From positions 1 through 10,883 of the forward strand of contig DIUK01000085.1 of the NCBI GenBank assembly GCA_002422995.1: a stretch of 10,883 nucleotides of DNA. The letters are read 5' to 3'. This document shows positions 1 to 7,135 of this stretch, piece by piece. The stretch's first letter is position 1. The number at the start of each line of letters is the position of its first letter. Position numbers and translations under genes: made by a program. Under the pieces are notes generated by a model. That model saw only the letters and a list, made by a program, of their open reading frames with translations, did not search any database and was not told the origin of the DNA. Origin of the DNA: Rhodocyclaceae bacterium UBA6160 (GTDB lineage Bacteria > Pseudomonadota > Gammaproteobacteria > Burkholderiales > Rhodocyclaceae).

Positions 1-998
1 CCGCGCATCGCTTTGAGCGGCGCACAGAATTTTCCGACTACGCCATTTTGTATCGCAGCAATTACCAGGCGCGCGCGCTGGAGCAACAGCTGCGCGCGCA
101 GCGCATCCCCTATGTCATTTCCGGCGGGCAGTCGTTTTTCGAGCGTGCCGAGATCAAAGACATCATCGCCTATTTGCGTCTGCTGACCAATCAGGAAGAT
201 GATCCTGCCTTTATTCGCGCCGTGACCACGCCCAAGCGCGGTATCGGCGGCACGACGCTGGAGGCACTGGGAACCGCCGCCGGGCACAGAAAGCAAAGCC
301 TGTTTGCCACCCTGCTCTCCCCTGCCTTGAGCGACGAGCTGCCCATACGCCAGCACACGGCGTTGCGCGAATTTGCCGGGTTTATCCAGCGCATGACCCA
401 GCGCGCCCAAACCGAACCGGCCGGGGCGCTGCTGACCACGATTATCGAAGCGATTGGCTACGAAGCCTGGTTATTTACCGCGCTGGATACGCGCGAAGCG
501 GAAACGCGCTGGGGTAACGTGAATGACTTTGTGCAATGGATAGGCCGTAAGGGCGAAGAAGAAAATAAAACCCTGCTAGAACTTGCGCAGACTGTGGCTT
601 TGCTCTCCATGCTGGATACGGGCGATGACGACCGCAATGCCGTGCAACTCGCCACGCTGCATGCCGTCAAAGGACTGGAGTTCCGTCATGTGTTTTTAAC
701 CGGCGTTGAGGAAGGCTTGTTGCCGCACCGTGACTCGACGGAGCCTGCGCGGCTGGAAGAAGAGCGGCGCCTCATGTACGTGGGCATCACGCGCGCGCAA
801 GCGAGTTTGACGATAAGCTGGTGCGAACGCCGCAAACAGGGTAACAACTGGTTGGCACGCGAACCGTCGCGCTTTATTGAGGAAATGGGCTTGGTGGCAC
901 TCACTAATGCGCAACAAGCGAGCAAAGTGCCAGATACCAACACCGCCATGGCACGCGCTGCCGGCTTGCGGGCCATGCTGACAAAAAAGCCTTCTTGA
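1..998 (+). CDS. rep: ATP-dependent DNA helicase Rep, C-terminal half (5' end outside window)
   Basis: Rep is a superfamily 1A 3'-5' helicase that helps replication forks pass protein roadblocks. The reading frame is open from base 3 to the TGA at 996-998, giving 331 visible codons of a protein usually near 670 residues, so the Walker A half lies upstream. Visible parts are motif IV (DYAILYRSN, about bases 33-59), the 2B-region signature SGGQSFFERAEIKD, motif V (TLHAVKGLEF, 654-683) with EEGLLPH after it, and motif VI (YVGITRA, 777-797). The SFFERAEIKD and EEGLLPH versions match Rep better than UvrD. The TTG at base 48 is not the start, because the family sequence AHRFERRTEFSDYAIL continues upstream in frame. 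The gene ends in a strong terminator facing a convergent cytochrome gene. Rep is preferred over UvrD or PcrA from remembered sequences, not from an alignment. Confidence 0.95.
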   Translation, partial: AHRFERRTEFSDYAILYRSNYQARALEQQLRAQRIPYVISGGQSFFERAEIKDIIAYLRLLTNQEDDPAFIRAVTTPKRGIGGTTLEALGTAAGHRKQSLFATLLSPALSDELPIRQHTALREFAGFIQRMTQRAQTEPAGALLTTIIEAIGYEAWLFTALDTREAETRWGNVNDFVQWIGRKGEEENKTLLELAQTVALLSMLDTGDDDRNAVQLATLHAVKGLEFRHVFLTGVEEGLLPHRDSTEPARLEEERRLMYVGITRAQASLTISWCERRKQGNNWLAREPSRFIEEMGLVALTNAQQASKVPDTNTAMARAAGLRAMLTKKPS

Positions 999-1008
999 GA
1001 AAGCCAGA

Positions 1009-1043
1009 AAAAATAAAGGCCACTTCGCGTGGCCTTTATTTTT
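1009..1043. terminator. Bidirectional intrinsic terminator between rep and cytochrome c
   Basis: A perfect 15-bp stem (1009-1023 with 1029-1043) encloses a 5-nt loop, TTCGC. The GC core GGCCAC/GTGGCC is flanked by A-rich sequence on the left and T-rich sequence on the right, so a U-tract follows the stem on either strand. It lies between the rep stop (998) and the stop of the convergent cytochrome gene (1062), and should stop transcription from both. Confidence 0.92.
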
Positions 1044-1061
1044 ACTCAATGCTGCTTTGAA

Positions 1062-1514
1062 TTATTTTGCCGCCGGTTCTTTTAAGCTACCGCCTGACTT
1101 GTTCGCCATATAGACAATCGCTTTGGCTAACTCGGCATCCGTTGCATCTGACCCTGCGCGGGGTGGCATGGCATTTTTGCCGTTGATTACAGACTTGAGC
1201 AAGCCTTCTAGCCCTTGCTTCAAGCGCGGTGCCCACGCAGCGTTATCCTCCAACTTGGGCGCGCCTGCAGCACCTGTGGCATGGCAGGCAACACAAGCGG
1301 CTTGATACAGTTGTTCCCCCGAACGCTCAGCACCTACCGCGCCAGCGGCGGCAATGGTCAGTTGCGCGACAGGTGCAATGCGTTTGCTGATCGCTTCTTC
1401 ATCAATCACTTCAGGCCGGTGCATAAGGGCATTGGCTGTTACCAACGCGATAACGACAGTAGCCAGTGTTGCAACCAGAAGGTAAATAAAACCGCGAATT
1501 GTCTCTTTTTCCAT
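1062..1514 (-). CDS. Membrane-anchored cytochrome c5-type monoheme protein
   Basis: A 150-residue class I c-type cytochrome, probably a periplasmic electron carrier held at the inner membrane. An N-terminal hydrophobic helix (about residues 7-28) has no clear cleavage site, so it likely stays as an anchor. A linker (EEAISKRIAPVAQL) follows, then one heme c domain with C74-V-A-C77-H78 for covalent heme and axial His, and M116 in NAMPPRAG as the likely sixth ligand. GAAGAPKLEDNAAWAPR is typical of the cytochrome c5 family. The ATG at 1514 is chosen because it has a GAAAG-like site upstream and starts just before the anchor; a TTG at 1538 would add eight residues. The gene converges on rep and diverges from tRNA-Arg. 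The redox partner cannot be read from the sequence. Confidence 0.9.
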   Translation of the reverse strand: MEKETIRGFIYLLVATLATVVIALVTANALMHRPEVIDEEAISKRIAPVAQLTIAAAGAVGAERSGEQLYQAACVACHATGAAGAPKLEDNAAWAPRLKQGLEGLLKSVINGKNAMPPRAGSDATDAELAKAIVYMANKSGGSLKEPAAK

Positions 1515-1550
1515 GAATGAGCTTTCAAAAGTGGTCAATGCAAGCGCTGA

Positions 1551-1556
1551 ATTATA
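1551..1556 (-). promoter_or_regulatory. Candidate -10 box for the cytochrome c gene
   Basis: Read on the - strand this is a perfect TATAAT, 37 bp before the cytochrome ATG at 1514. No convincing -35 hexamer lies 16-18 bp upstream, so the call is tentative. The overlapping + strand reads TATAGT at 1553-1558, a possible -10 for the divergent tRNA-Arg, about 57 bp before the mature tRNA. Confidence 0.35.
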
Positions 1557-1614
1557 GTAGATACTGCACCCAGAGATAGACGTTAGGAGTTGAAAGCGTT
1601 ATCCTTCGCACCCT

Positions 1615-1691
1615 GCGCCCGTAGCTCAGCTGGATAGAGTACTGCCCTCCGAAGGCAGGGGTCGGACGTTCGAATCGTCTCGGGCGCGCCA
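1615..1691 (+). tRNA. tRNA-Arg (anticodon CCG)
   Basis: A 77-nt cloverleaf including encoded CCA. The acceptor stem pairs GCGCCCG (1615-1621) with CGGGCGC (1681-1687); the discriminator is G1688 and CCA is 1689-1691. The anticodon stem CTGCC/GGCAG holds loop CTCCGAA, with anticodon CCG at 1649-1651 reading the Arg codon CGG. The T arm has loop TTCGAAT with one G-T pair closing its stem, and the D stem has one G-T wobble. The sequence resembles proteobacterial tRNA-Arg(CCG). No convincing Rho-independent terminator follows. Confidence 0.98.
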
Positions 1692-1705
1692 GATATGTTC
1701 TAAAA

Positions 1706-1753
1706 GCGATCTAATCAAGTTCTAAATCAGGCCACGTTGCCTGTAATAATCGC
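1706..1753 (+). other. Nested inverted repeats in the tRNA-Arg to coaX gap
   Basis: An inner stem CAGGC/GCCTG (1728-1732 with 1739-1743, 6-nt loop) sits inside an outer pair GCGAT/ATCGC (1706-1710 with 1749-1753). There is no following U-tract, so it is not a standard terminator. It might act in tRNA 3' processing or in the coaX leader, or be chance. The rest of the 144-bp gap shows no clear promoter. Confidence 0.25.
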
Positions 1754-1835
1754 AGTTTGGCACTACCATTTGACTGATGGAAGCTCACCATGGCGTTGTA
1801 TTCTTTTTACAAGAAATTTTTGTATTCCTAGCCTT

Positions 1836-2576
1836 ATGATCCTGTGTCTGGATGCGGGAAATACACGTGTTAAATGGGGTGTGCATGATGGTAACGTCTG
1901 GCTGCACCAGCAAATTACCGATTACACCGATTTGGCTTCTTTGAGTGCTGTTCTGCCTTATCAAGTACAGCATTTCTTGGCGTGCAATGTTGCCGGAATG
2001 GCAGTACAGCAGCGTATTGAACGCATCGCACAACAGTTAGCTGTCCCGCTGAATTTTTTTCAGAGCACAGTCGCATGCTGTGGGGTGAAAAACAATTACA
2101 GCCAGCCAACGCAATTAGGCGCAGATCGCTGGGCTGGGTTAATTGCGGCGCGGGCATTGCTCATATCATCAGAACCCGAGGCTGCAATCGTGGTGCAATC
2201 CGGTACGGCAACTACAGTTGATTTTCTTGATGCCGCAGGTGTTTTTCAGGGTGGCTTGATTTTGCCGGGATTGCAATTGATGCACCAGTCTCTCACCCAC
2301 CATGCAGCGGGTTTGCGTGACATTGCTGGCGCGCTGGACGGGTTGGATTTAAGCAGGCCGGCTAAAAATACGCAGGATGCCATGGCGAGCGGTGCGTTAT
2401 ATGCGACGCTAGGTGCAATTGAACGAATGCGCAGGATTCATTGCGCCACGCAATGCGTTTTGTCAGGTGGTGCAGCGGGGTATTTGGCGCCACATCTTTC
2501 AACACCTACGCTAGTCGTGGACTATTTAGTACTGGAAGGGTTGCGGGCGGTGGCAGAATCTACCGGCATTGATTGA
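1836..2576 (+). CDS. coaX: Type III pantothenate kinase
   Basis: CoaX phosphorylates pantothenate with ATP, the first step of coenzyme A synthesis, in the cytosol. The 246-residue product has the ASKHA fold signatures of the family: the N-terminal phosphate loop DAGNTRVKW (residues 6-14), GADRW (95-99) with catalytic base D97, SGTATTVDF (122-130), and GGLILPGLQLM. The C-terminal VLSGGA is the ATP-site loop. The ATG at 1836 is chosen because the family starts with a few hydrophobic residues just before DxGNT; in-frame codons back to 1737 encode unrelated sequence. Where many CoaX proteins have Asp before xGTATT, this one has Q121; betaproteobacterial CoaX/Baf proteins are known to vary here. 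Many betaproteobacteria have birA upstream, but here a tRNA precedes it. CoaE, the last enzyme of the pathway, is two genes downstream. Confidence 0.95.
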   Translation: MILCLDAGNTRVKWGVHDGNVWLHQQITDYTDLASLSAVLPYQVQHFLACNVAGMAVQQRIERIAQQLAVPLNFFQSTVACCGVKNNYSQPTQLGADRWAGLIAARALLISSEPEAAIVVQSGTATTVDFLDAAGVFQGGLILPGLQLMHQSLTHHAAGLRDIAGALDGLDLSRPAKNTQDAMASGALYATLGAIERMRRIHCATQCVLSGGAAGYLAPHLSTPTLVVDYLVLEGLRAVAESTGID

Positions 2577-2610
2577 TGATTGCCAAATCATAGTGATAGG
2601 GTATTTAGAC

Positions 2611-3264
2611 GTGAATAAGTTGCGAATCTTTTTTTATGCATTGGTTTTTCTTAATCTTGCTTTCTTTGCCTGGGCGCAAGGACTGTTTACAGCGCACAGC
2701 GAAATTCATGAGCCGCAGCGTTTAACGCAACAAATCAACGCAGACAGCATGCGGCTTGTCAGCAACACGCCACCGGCTGTAGCGCCTGAAAGTCTAGCAA
2801 CCGTCTGTCAGGCGATCGGTGGCTTAAGCCAAATCACGGCGGACCAGGTATTGCGTGATGTGGCGAGCCTGGGTGGAATTGCTCAACGCATGCCAAAGCA
2901 AAGCTACTATCGAGTGTTTATATCTGGTTTGGCGACTCAGGCACTTGCTGAATCGAAAAAAACCGCCTTGTTAGCGAAGAAGCTTGAGCCCATCAAGCCT
3001 TTGAGCGAGATGCAAGTTCAGGCAACAAAACGTGGAGACTATCGCCTTTTGGTTGGTTTGTTTGGGGATGTTGAGGCGGCACAAGCGCGTATCGCTTTAC
3101 TCAAGCAAAATGGTGAAGACGCGGCGGTACTGGAAAAGCCCAACGTAGCTGCGCAGCTTGATCAAGTAGTGCAGATAAAGGCCAAGGTGAGCGTGGTGAA
3201 TAGCCAAATAAAATCGATAAGATTGGCGCTAACTGATACATGGGTAATGGATTGCACGCCTTGA
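2611..3264 (+). CDS. Membrane-anchored SPOR-like domain protein
   Basis: A 217-residue protein with a short cytoplasmic start (MNKLR), one hydrophobic helix (about residues 6-22) and a periplasmic rest. YRLLVGLFGDVEAAQARIALLKQ (from about residue 144) fits the SPOR fold, which binds denuded glycan strands at the septum in other bacteria. A preceding stretch beginning YYRVFISG (99-106) looks like its first strand and helix. Cys66 and Cys215 bracket the periplasmic domain and may form a disulfide, a pattern remembered from betaproteobacterial homologues next to coaX. The GTG at 2611 is chosen because it directly precedes the anchor; an AGG lies 10 nt upstream. An ATG at 2569 overlapping coaX would add 14 residues. 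A role in division or envelope maintenance is inferred; the SPOR match is moderate. Confidence 0.8.
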   Translation: MNKLRIFFYALVFLNLAFFAWAQGLFTAHSEIHEPQRLTQQINADSMRLVSNTPPAVAPESLATVCQAIGGLSQITADQVLRDVASLGGIAQRMPKQSYYRVFISGLATQALAESKKTALLAKKLEPIKPLSEMQVQATKRGDYRLLVGLFGDVEAAQARIALLKQNGEDAAVLEKPNVAAQLDQVVQIKAKVSVVNSQIKSIRLALTDTWVMDCTP

Positions 3265-3368
3265 TGCGGCACCATAAATGGTTTTAGTATGTTCAATAAC
3301 CCCTGATGCTGGAACGGAAAAACCACACAGCAACTCAGCTTTGGAAAACCTGACTTTTTATTAGCTCA

Positions 3369-3986
3369 ATGGTTTATATCATCGGTTTAACTGGCGGTAT
3401 TGGTAGTGGCAAAAGCGCCGTGGCGGATTGTTTTTCATCCCATGGCGTGCCAGTGATTGATACGGATGTTGTCGCACATTCGCTCACGGTAGCTGGCGGC
3501 GCGGCTATGCCCGATATATTGGCGGCGTTTGGTGACAAGATGCTGACTAAAGATGGTGCATTGGATCGTGCAGCGATGCGAACACACGTGTTTGCCCACC
3601 CCGAAGAACGCAAACGGCTCGAAGCGATTATTCATCCATTGATTCGTGAGGCAGTAGACAAGAAAGTTCAGGCAGCTGCTTTGCAGAACCCACTGTATCT
3701 TGTTCTGGTAGTTCCTTTGTTGATTGAATCGGACAGTTATCGTGAGCGGGTGCACCGAATAGCTGTTGTAGATTGTCCGGAATCGACTCAAATTCAACGG
3801 GTTATGCAGCGCAATGGCTTGTCGCGCAGCGAGGTTGAGGACATATTGCATGCACAGGCCAAGCGCGAACAACGCCTGGCGGCAGCGGATGATCTCATTC
3901 AAAATGATGGAGAAATCTCTGCTTTAGCGCCACAAGTAGCACTTTTACATCAAAAATATTGCAAGTTAGCGCAAAAAGTAGGTTGA
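3369..3986 (+). CDS. coaE: Dephospho-CoA kinase
   Basis: CoaE phosphorylates the 3'-hydroxyl of dephospho-CoA with ATP, the last step of CoA synthesis. The 205-residue length is normal for the family. The N-terminal P-loop GLTGGIGSGKS (residues 6-16, K15 contacting phosphate) is diagnostic. VIDTDVVAH (from about residue 29) carries the conserved Asp of the dephospho-CoA site, IIHPLIR marks the substrate-binding region, and LVLVVPLLIES is the core strand before the lid. The ATG at 3369 places the P-loop at the usual distance; its ribosome site is weak. A 104-bp gap separates it from the SPOR gene. zapD and yacG follow on the same strand, as in many beta- and gammaproteobacteria. Confidence 0.97.
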   Translation: MVYIIGLTGGIGSGKSAVADCFSSHGVPVIDTDVVAHSLTVAGGAAMPDILAAFGDKMLTKDGALDRAAMRTHVFAHPEERKRLEAIIHPLIREAVDKKVQAAALQNPLYLVLVVPLLIESDSYRERVHRIAVVDCPESTQIQRVMQRNGLSRSEVEDILHAQAKREQRLAAADDLIQNDGEISALAPQVALLHQKYCKLAQKVG

Positions 3987-4041
3987 GATTTAATCTGAAT
4001 TCGGTGACAATCCTGCCTATTTACCTATCTCCGGTTGGCGA

Positions 4042-4797
4042 GTGATTACATACGAATATCCTCTCAGTGAACGCGTGCGTACTTTGTTGCGCCTTGAAGA
4101 TTTGTTTGAAAAACTCGTTTATTTCACCTCTGCTCCAGGGGGGGCTGAACATCATGTCGCTTTGGTTTTGTTGTTTGAGCTACTGGAAGTGGCAGGTCGT
4201 GCCGATTTAAAGTTTGATCTGGTGCAAGAACTTGAGCGGCAACGGCAAATATTGCTCTCCTTTCGCAATAACCCCGATATTTCCGAAGATGCGCTCTCGG
4301 GCGCGTTGTATGAAATTGAACAGGCCAGTACGCAACTGTTGGCGGTACAAGGAAAAATTGGCCATTACTTGCGTGAAAACGAGTGGTTGATGAGTATTAA
4401 AAACCGCGTGGGTATTCCCGGCGGGGTGTGTGAGTTTGATTTGCCGGGTTACCACTATTGGTTAAACCGTGATGTGTCAGAACGCCAAAAAAATATTGAA
4501 ACCTGGTTGTCTCCCATGCTGCCTATCCGCCAAGCGCTCACTATCGTTTTGCGCTTGTTGCGTGCTTCAGGACGGTCGGATCAACTGCTCGCTAAAAATG
4601 GCACATATCAAGTCATGCTTGGTGGCCGCAGCTATCAGTTGATTCGTCTGCAAGTGATGAAAAACAATCCTGTGATTCCTGAAATATCCGCCGGCAAGCT
4701 GGCGATCAACATTCGTTTCTTGCGTCCTGACATGGTACAAAGGCCTCGTCAGGTGGAAGCGGATATTGAGTTTGATATGACGTTATGTAATCTTTGA
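4042..4797 (+). CDS. zapD: Cell division protein ZapD (FtsZ-bundling factor)
   Basis: ZapD (formerly YacF) binds the FtsZ C-terminus and cross-links FtsZ filaments in the Z-ring. The 251-residue protein follows the E. coli protein throughout: YEYPLSERVRTLLRLE at the start, a helical N-terminal domain, IGHYLRENEWL, then IPGGVCEFDLPGYHYWL, the most conserved family stretch, and IRFLRPD near the C-terminus. The GTG at 4042 is chosen because it directly precedes the conserved start and the sequence before it is not family-like; the ribosome site is poor. It sits 55 bp after coaE and just before yacG, in the usual order coaE-zapD-yacG. No catalytic residues are expected. Confidence 0.96.
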   Translation: MITYEYPLSERVRTLLRLEDLFEKLVYFTSAPGGAEHHVALVLLFELLEVAGRADLKFDLVQELERQRQILLSFRNNPDISEDALSGALYEIEQASTQLLAVQGKIGHYLRENEWLMSIKNRVGIPGGVCEFDLPGYHYWLNRDVSERQKNIETWLSPMLPIRQALTIVLRLLRASGRSDQLLAKNGTYQVMLGGRSYQLIRLQVMKNNPVIPEISAGKLAINIRFLRPDMVQRPRQVEADIEFDMTLCNL

Positions 4798-4834
4798 GCA
4801 TGGCAACTGCACGCGATTCTTCTTCTCGATCGAC

Positions 4835-4839
4835 GGGAG
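4835..4839 (+). promoter_or_regulatory. Shine-Dalgarno site that decides the yacG start
   Basis: GGGAG lies 5 nt before the GTG at 4845. The alternative ATG at 4800 has no purine-rich site upstream, which favours the GTG. Confidence 0.6.
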
Positions 4840-4844
4840 CTTCA

Positions 4845-5048
4845 GTGAGTGTAGCCAAAAAATCTCCACGCATTGTCTCGTGTCCGCGCTGTGGCGCCGC
4901 TGTGCCTTGGGTCGAAGAAAGCAGCTTTCGCCCTTTTTGCTCTGCATACTGCAAGCGGGATGATTTAGGCGCGTGGGCAAACGATCAATATCGTATTGCG
5001 GCAAAAGAAGAAGAACCGTTGAGCGATGAAGCCGACTCTGAATCGTAG
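4845..5048 (+). CDS. yacG: DNA gyrase inhibitor YacG (zinc-binding)
   Basis: YacG is a small zinc protein that, in E. coli, binds GyrB and blocks gyrase from DNA. From the GTG at 4845 it is 67 residues, close to the usual 65. CPRCG (C13, C16) and FRPFCSAYCKRDDLGAW (C32, C36) supply the four zinc ligands and the family signature; the tail is acidic (EEEPLSDEADSES). An ATG at 4800, two bases after the zapD stop, is in frame and would add a Ser-rich 15-residue lead not expected in the family. That start is possible but lacks a ribosome site. Translation is probably coupled to zapD. The convergent 79-bp gap to the Nudix/ThiE-like gene has no clear terminator. Confidence 0.93.
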   Translation: MSVAKKSPRIVSCPRCGAAVPWVEESSFRPFCSAYCKRDDLGAWANDQYRIAAKEEEPLSDEADSES

Positions 5049-5127
5049 TCGGGTAAGTCAAAGCGCTGCATGGAAACGGTTTACAGGAAATGTCTACCTA
5101 CAGCTGAACAATTAAAAGATGTGGAGT

Positions 5128-6165
5128 TCAGTGCGCTTGAGTATTCGGCAAGCCAGTTTTTTGATCCGCCTGCCAGGCCGAACGAATTGCCGCGACACCA
5201 TGAGCGCCATGAACCCATGCGGTGTCGATGTCTTCCGGGCTGAGCCCGCCCAAAGCGTAAATCGGTGGAAAAGTCGGCGCTGGTGATACGGCGCCTAATG
5301 TCGACAGGTCAGTCTCATTTGTTTCAGTTACCTTCATTTGACCGCTCACCACCGCTGCAAATCGCTCCCAGCCTAAACCTTTGCGGCCGGGGTGGGTGGC
5401 GGTTTCAAGTACAGGGCCATAAACCACAAAATCGCAGCCTAATTGCGCGGCGTGATGCATTTCTGCGGTGCTGTGGCATGAGGCGGCTACGAGCGGAAAG
5501 CCAGGGCGGGTGGTGGTTGCCATGAGTTGCCTGGCGGTAAGGTGCACCCCGTCTGCCCCCGCTTCGCGCGCCAAATGAATGTCGCTATGTATCAGCACGC
5601 GAGCACCAGCCGCGTGGCAGCGTTTGACTGCGGCATGAACAAAGTCCCGGCGGACGTTGGCATCAAGCTGAGGTTCGCGGAGCTGAACCAGTTTCAGGCC
5701 GCGTGCGAGTGCGCTATCCAACGCGGCGAGCTGTGCATCAACACCTATCGTTGCCGCATGAGTAATGGCGTAAAACGCAGGCAGGTTAAGGGCGGCCAGA
5801 ATAGGCGCATTGGCTGGCAACATGGGTTGTACGCTAGTTGCAGCAGGCATTTGCCAACGCAATGCACTGTGCACGTGTGGCGTGATGTCACCTTGCCAGG
5901 CGCGCACGCGAAAAAAATACAACTGCACATGGGCGTGTTCATACACATGTTCGCGGCGCAACCATGGGTCGGCACGTACAACCGTGATGCCAAGTTCTTC
6001 ATGCAACTCGCGCATCAAGGCGCCTTTTGGCGTTTCGCCAGCCTCGATTTTCCCACCTGGGAACTCCCAGTAACCGGCATAAACGGTATCAGCCGCTCGC
6101 TGACCGAGCAAAAATTGGCCGTCAGGCCGTTCGATCACAGCAGCAGCGACACGAGTAATTTTCAT
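5128..6165 (-). CDS. Nudix hydrolase fused to a ThiE/TenI-like domain
   Basis: The N-terminal half (about residues 1-128) is a MutT-type Nudix domain with a complete Nudix box, G38-x5-E44-x7-R52-E53-L54-x-E56-E57-x-G59, expected to bind metal and hydrolyse a nucleoside diphosphate such as 8-oxo-dGTP. The C-terminal half (about 130-335) is a thiamine phosphate synthase-like barrel: FYAITHA, VQLREP (160-165), GADGVHL, FVVYGPV, IYALGGL, HGVAAI. Key ThiE positions are changed: the usual INDR is IHSD (192-195), so the metal-binding Asp position reads Ser, and THxG is CHST. TMP synthase activity is therefore doubtful. Residues 277-299 look like an extra insert between the last helix and strand; its last 24 bp recur elsewhere in this window. 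The start ATG has AGGA 10 nt upstream, overlapping the ATPase stop codon. The 12-bp gap suggests one operon. Such fusions are known in proteobacteria. Confidence 0.9.
   Translation of the reverse strand: MKITRVAAAVIERPDGQFLLGQRAADTVYAGYWEFPGGKIEAGETPKGALMRELHEELGITVVRADPWLRREHVYEHAHVQLYFFRVRAWQGDITPHVHSALRWQMPAATSVQPMLPANAPILAALNLPAFYAITHAATIGVDAQLAALDSALARGLKLVQLREPQLDANVRRDFVHAAVKRCHAAGARVLIHSDIHLAREAGADGVHLTARQLMATTTRPGFPLVAASCHSTAEMHHAAQLGCDFVVYGPVLETATHPGRKGLGWERFAAVVSGQMKVTETNETDLSTLGAVSPAPTFPPIYALGGLSPEDIDTAWVHGAHGVAAIRSAWQADQKTGLPNTQAH
5269..5337 (-). repeat. Apparent in-frame insertion (23 codons) ending in a 24-bp dispersed repeat
   Basis: This stretch encodes residues 277-299 of the Nudix/ThiE-like protein, from MKVTETNETD to AVSPAPTF. 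ThiE-type barrels normally pass almost directly from the helix after GWERFA to the strand PxYALGG, so these residues look extra. Bases 5269-5292 are identical to the reverse complement of 8738-8761. The copy is exactly eight codons in phase (AVSPAPTF). The repeat identity is seen directly; the insertion boundaries are inferred from family memory. Confidence 0.6.
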
Positions 6166-6177
6166 GCAAGGTAGATC

Positions 6178-7092
6178 CTACGGCCTTTGTGAGCGAAGTC
6201 TTGGGTGGGCTTGTTTTTTTGCTGCACTGTGCCGTCCGGCGTAATCGCGCGCAAATTGCCAAGCCACTCGGCCGCTCCTTGCACCGCGCATTTGCGTCCA
6301 TTGCAAGGCTTCGCGGCGAATGGGATTGTCAGGCTCGAGTGATGTTGTCGGGTGACCAAACGCAGTTAGCCAGTGCGCGCAAATGTCGAGGTATTCATCC
6401 TGGCTGAAAGCGTAAAACGACAACCACAAGCCAAAACGTTCGGAGAGCGAGACTTTCTCTTCCGTGGTCTCGCCGGGATGCACGTCGCCGTCTTCTGTGT
6501 GCGTGGCTTCCAGATTTTCTGACATTTTTTCCGGCATCAGATGGCGGCGGTTGGAGGTGGCATACACCAGCAAGTTTTCCGGCATGCCGGTGATCGAGCC
6601 ATCGAGCAGACTTTTTAGGGCTTTGTAGCCCGGCTCGTTAGTCTCGAACGATAAATCATCGCAAAAAAGAATGAATTTTTCGCGCCGTCCGTAAACAAGG
6701 TCAACAATATCCGGCAAATACGCTAGATCATCCTTATCCACTTCGATCAAACGCAAACTGCGATGAGAAAACCGGTTGAACACTGCTTTGACCAGTGAGC
6801 TTTTGCCCGTGCCGCGCGCGCCGGTAAGCAGCACATTGTTGGCTGGTTTTCCCTGGATAAATTGCAATGTGTTTTGCGTGACGCTCTCTTTTTGCGCATC
6901 CACGCCCTGCAAATTATCCAGCCCTATGGCGTGAGGATGGCGCACGCTTTCCAGCCAGCCACGTCCGTTGCGACTACGCCAGCGATAAGCGCAGGCTGAC
7001 CAATCGGTTTTCGGCAAGGCCGGCGGCAAAATTGCCTCAATACGATCCATAAGCGCTTCGGCGCGAAGCAGAAAGCGAGAAAAGTCAGTCAT
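6178..7092 (-). CDS. DUF815-type AAA ATPase of unknown function
   Basis: A 304-residue P-loop ATPase of the DUF815 (COG2607) type. Walker A is GARGTGKS (residues 91-98), Walker B is ILFCDDLSFE (D145, D146), sensor 1 is YATSNRRHL (N181), and SERFGLW holds a likely arginine finger (R219). LDNLQGVDAQKE before the P-loop and LLDGSITGMPENLLVYATSNRR are typical of the group. An acidic, His-containing loop follows (THTEDGDVHPGE). The ATG at 7092 is chosen since MTDFSRFL starts the recognisable protein; the longer open frame to 7428 lies inside mltA. It leads a - strand operon with the Nudix/ThiE-like gene 12 bp downstream, a pairing common in betaproteobacteria. No partner or substrate is established, and no membrane segment is seen. 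Confidence 0.88.
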   Translation of the reverse strand: MTDFSRFLLRAEALMDRIEAILPPALPKTDWSACAYRWRSRNGRGWLESVRHPHAIGLDNLQGVDAQKESVTQNTLQFIQGKPANNVLLTGARGTGKSSLVKAVFNRFSHRSLRLIEVDKDDLAYLPDIVDLVYGRREKFILFCDDLSFETNEPGYKALKSLLDGSITGMPENLLVYATSNRRHLMPEKMSENLEATHTEDGDVHPGETTEEKVSLSERFGLWLSFYAFSQDEYLDICAHWLTAFGHPTTSLEPDNPIRREALQWTQMRGARSGRVAWQFARDYAGRHSAAKKQAHPRLRSQRP

Positions 7093-7135
7093 CGGTAAAC
7101 TCTTGGTTTTTAACGCGGCGAACTTTAGCAGATTC

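Noticed and set aside
1590..1614. TTGAAA at 1590-1595 as the -35 of tRNA-Arg
   Set aside because: A -10 at proper spacing would fall at the first bases of the tRNA, and no TATAAT-like hexamer is there.
5128..6165. Naming this gene thiE or mutT
   Set aside because: It is a fusion, and the ThiE-like half lacks expected active-site residues; either symbol would mislead.
5527..6174. A long + strand open frame opposite the Nudix/ThiE-like gene
   Set aside because: The opposite strand has a clear Nudix box and barrel motifs. The + strand product has no recognisable domain, so it is a shadow of GC-rich coding sequence.
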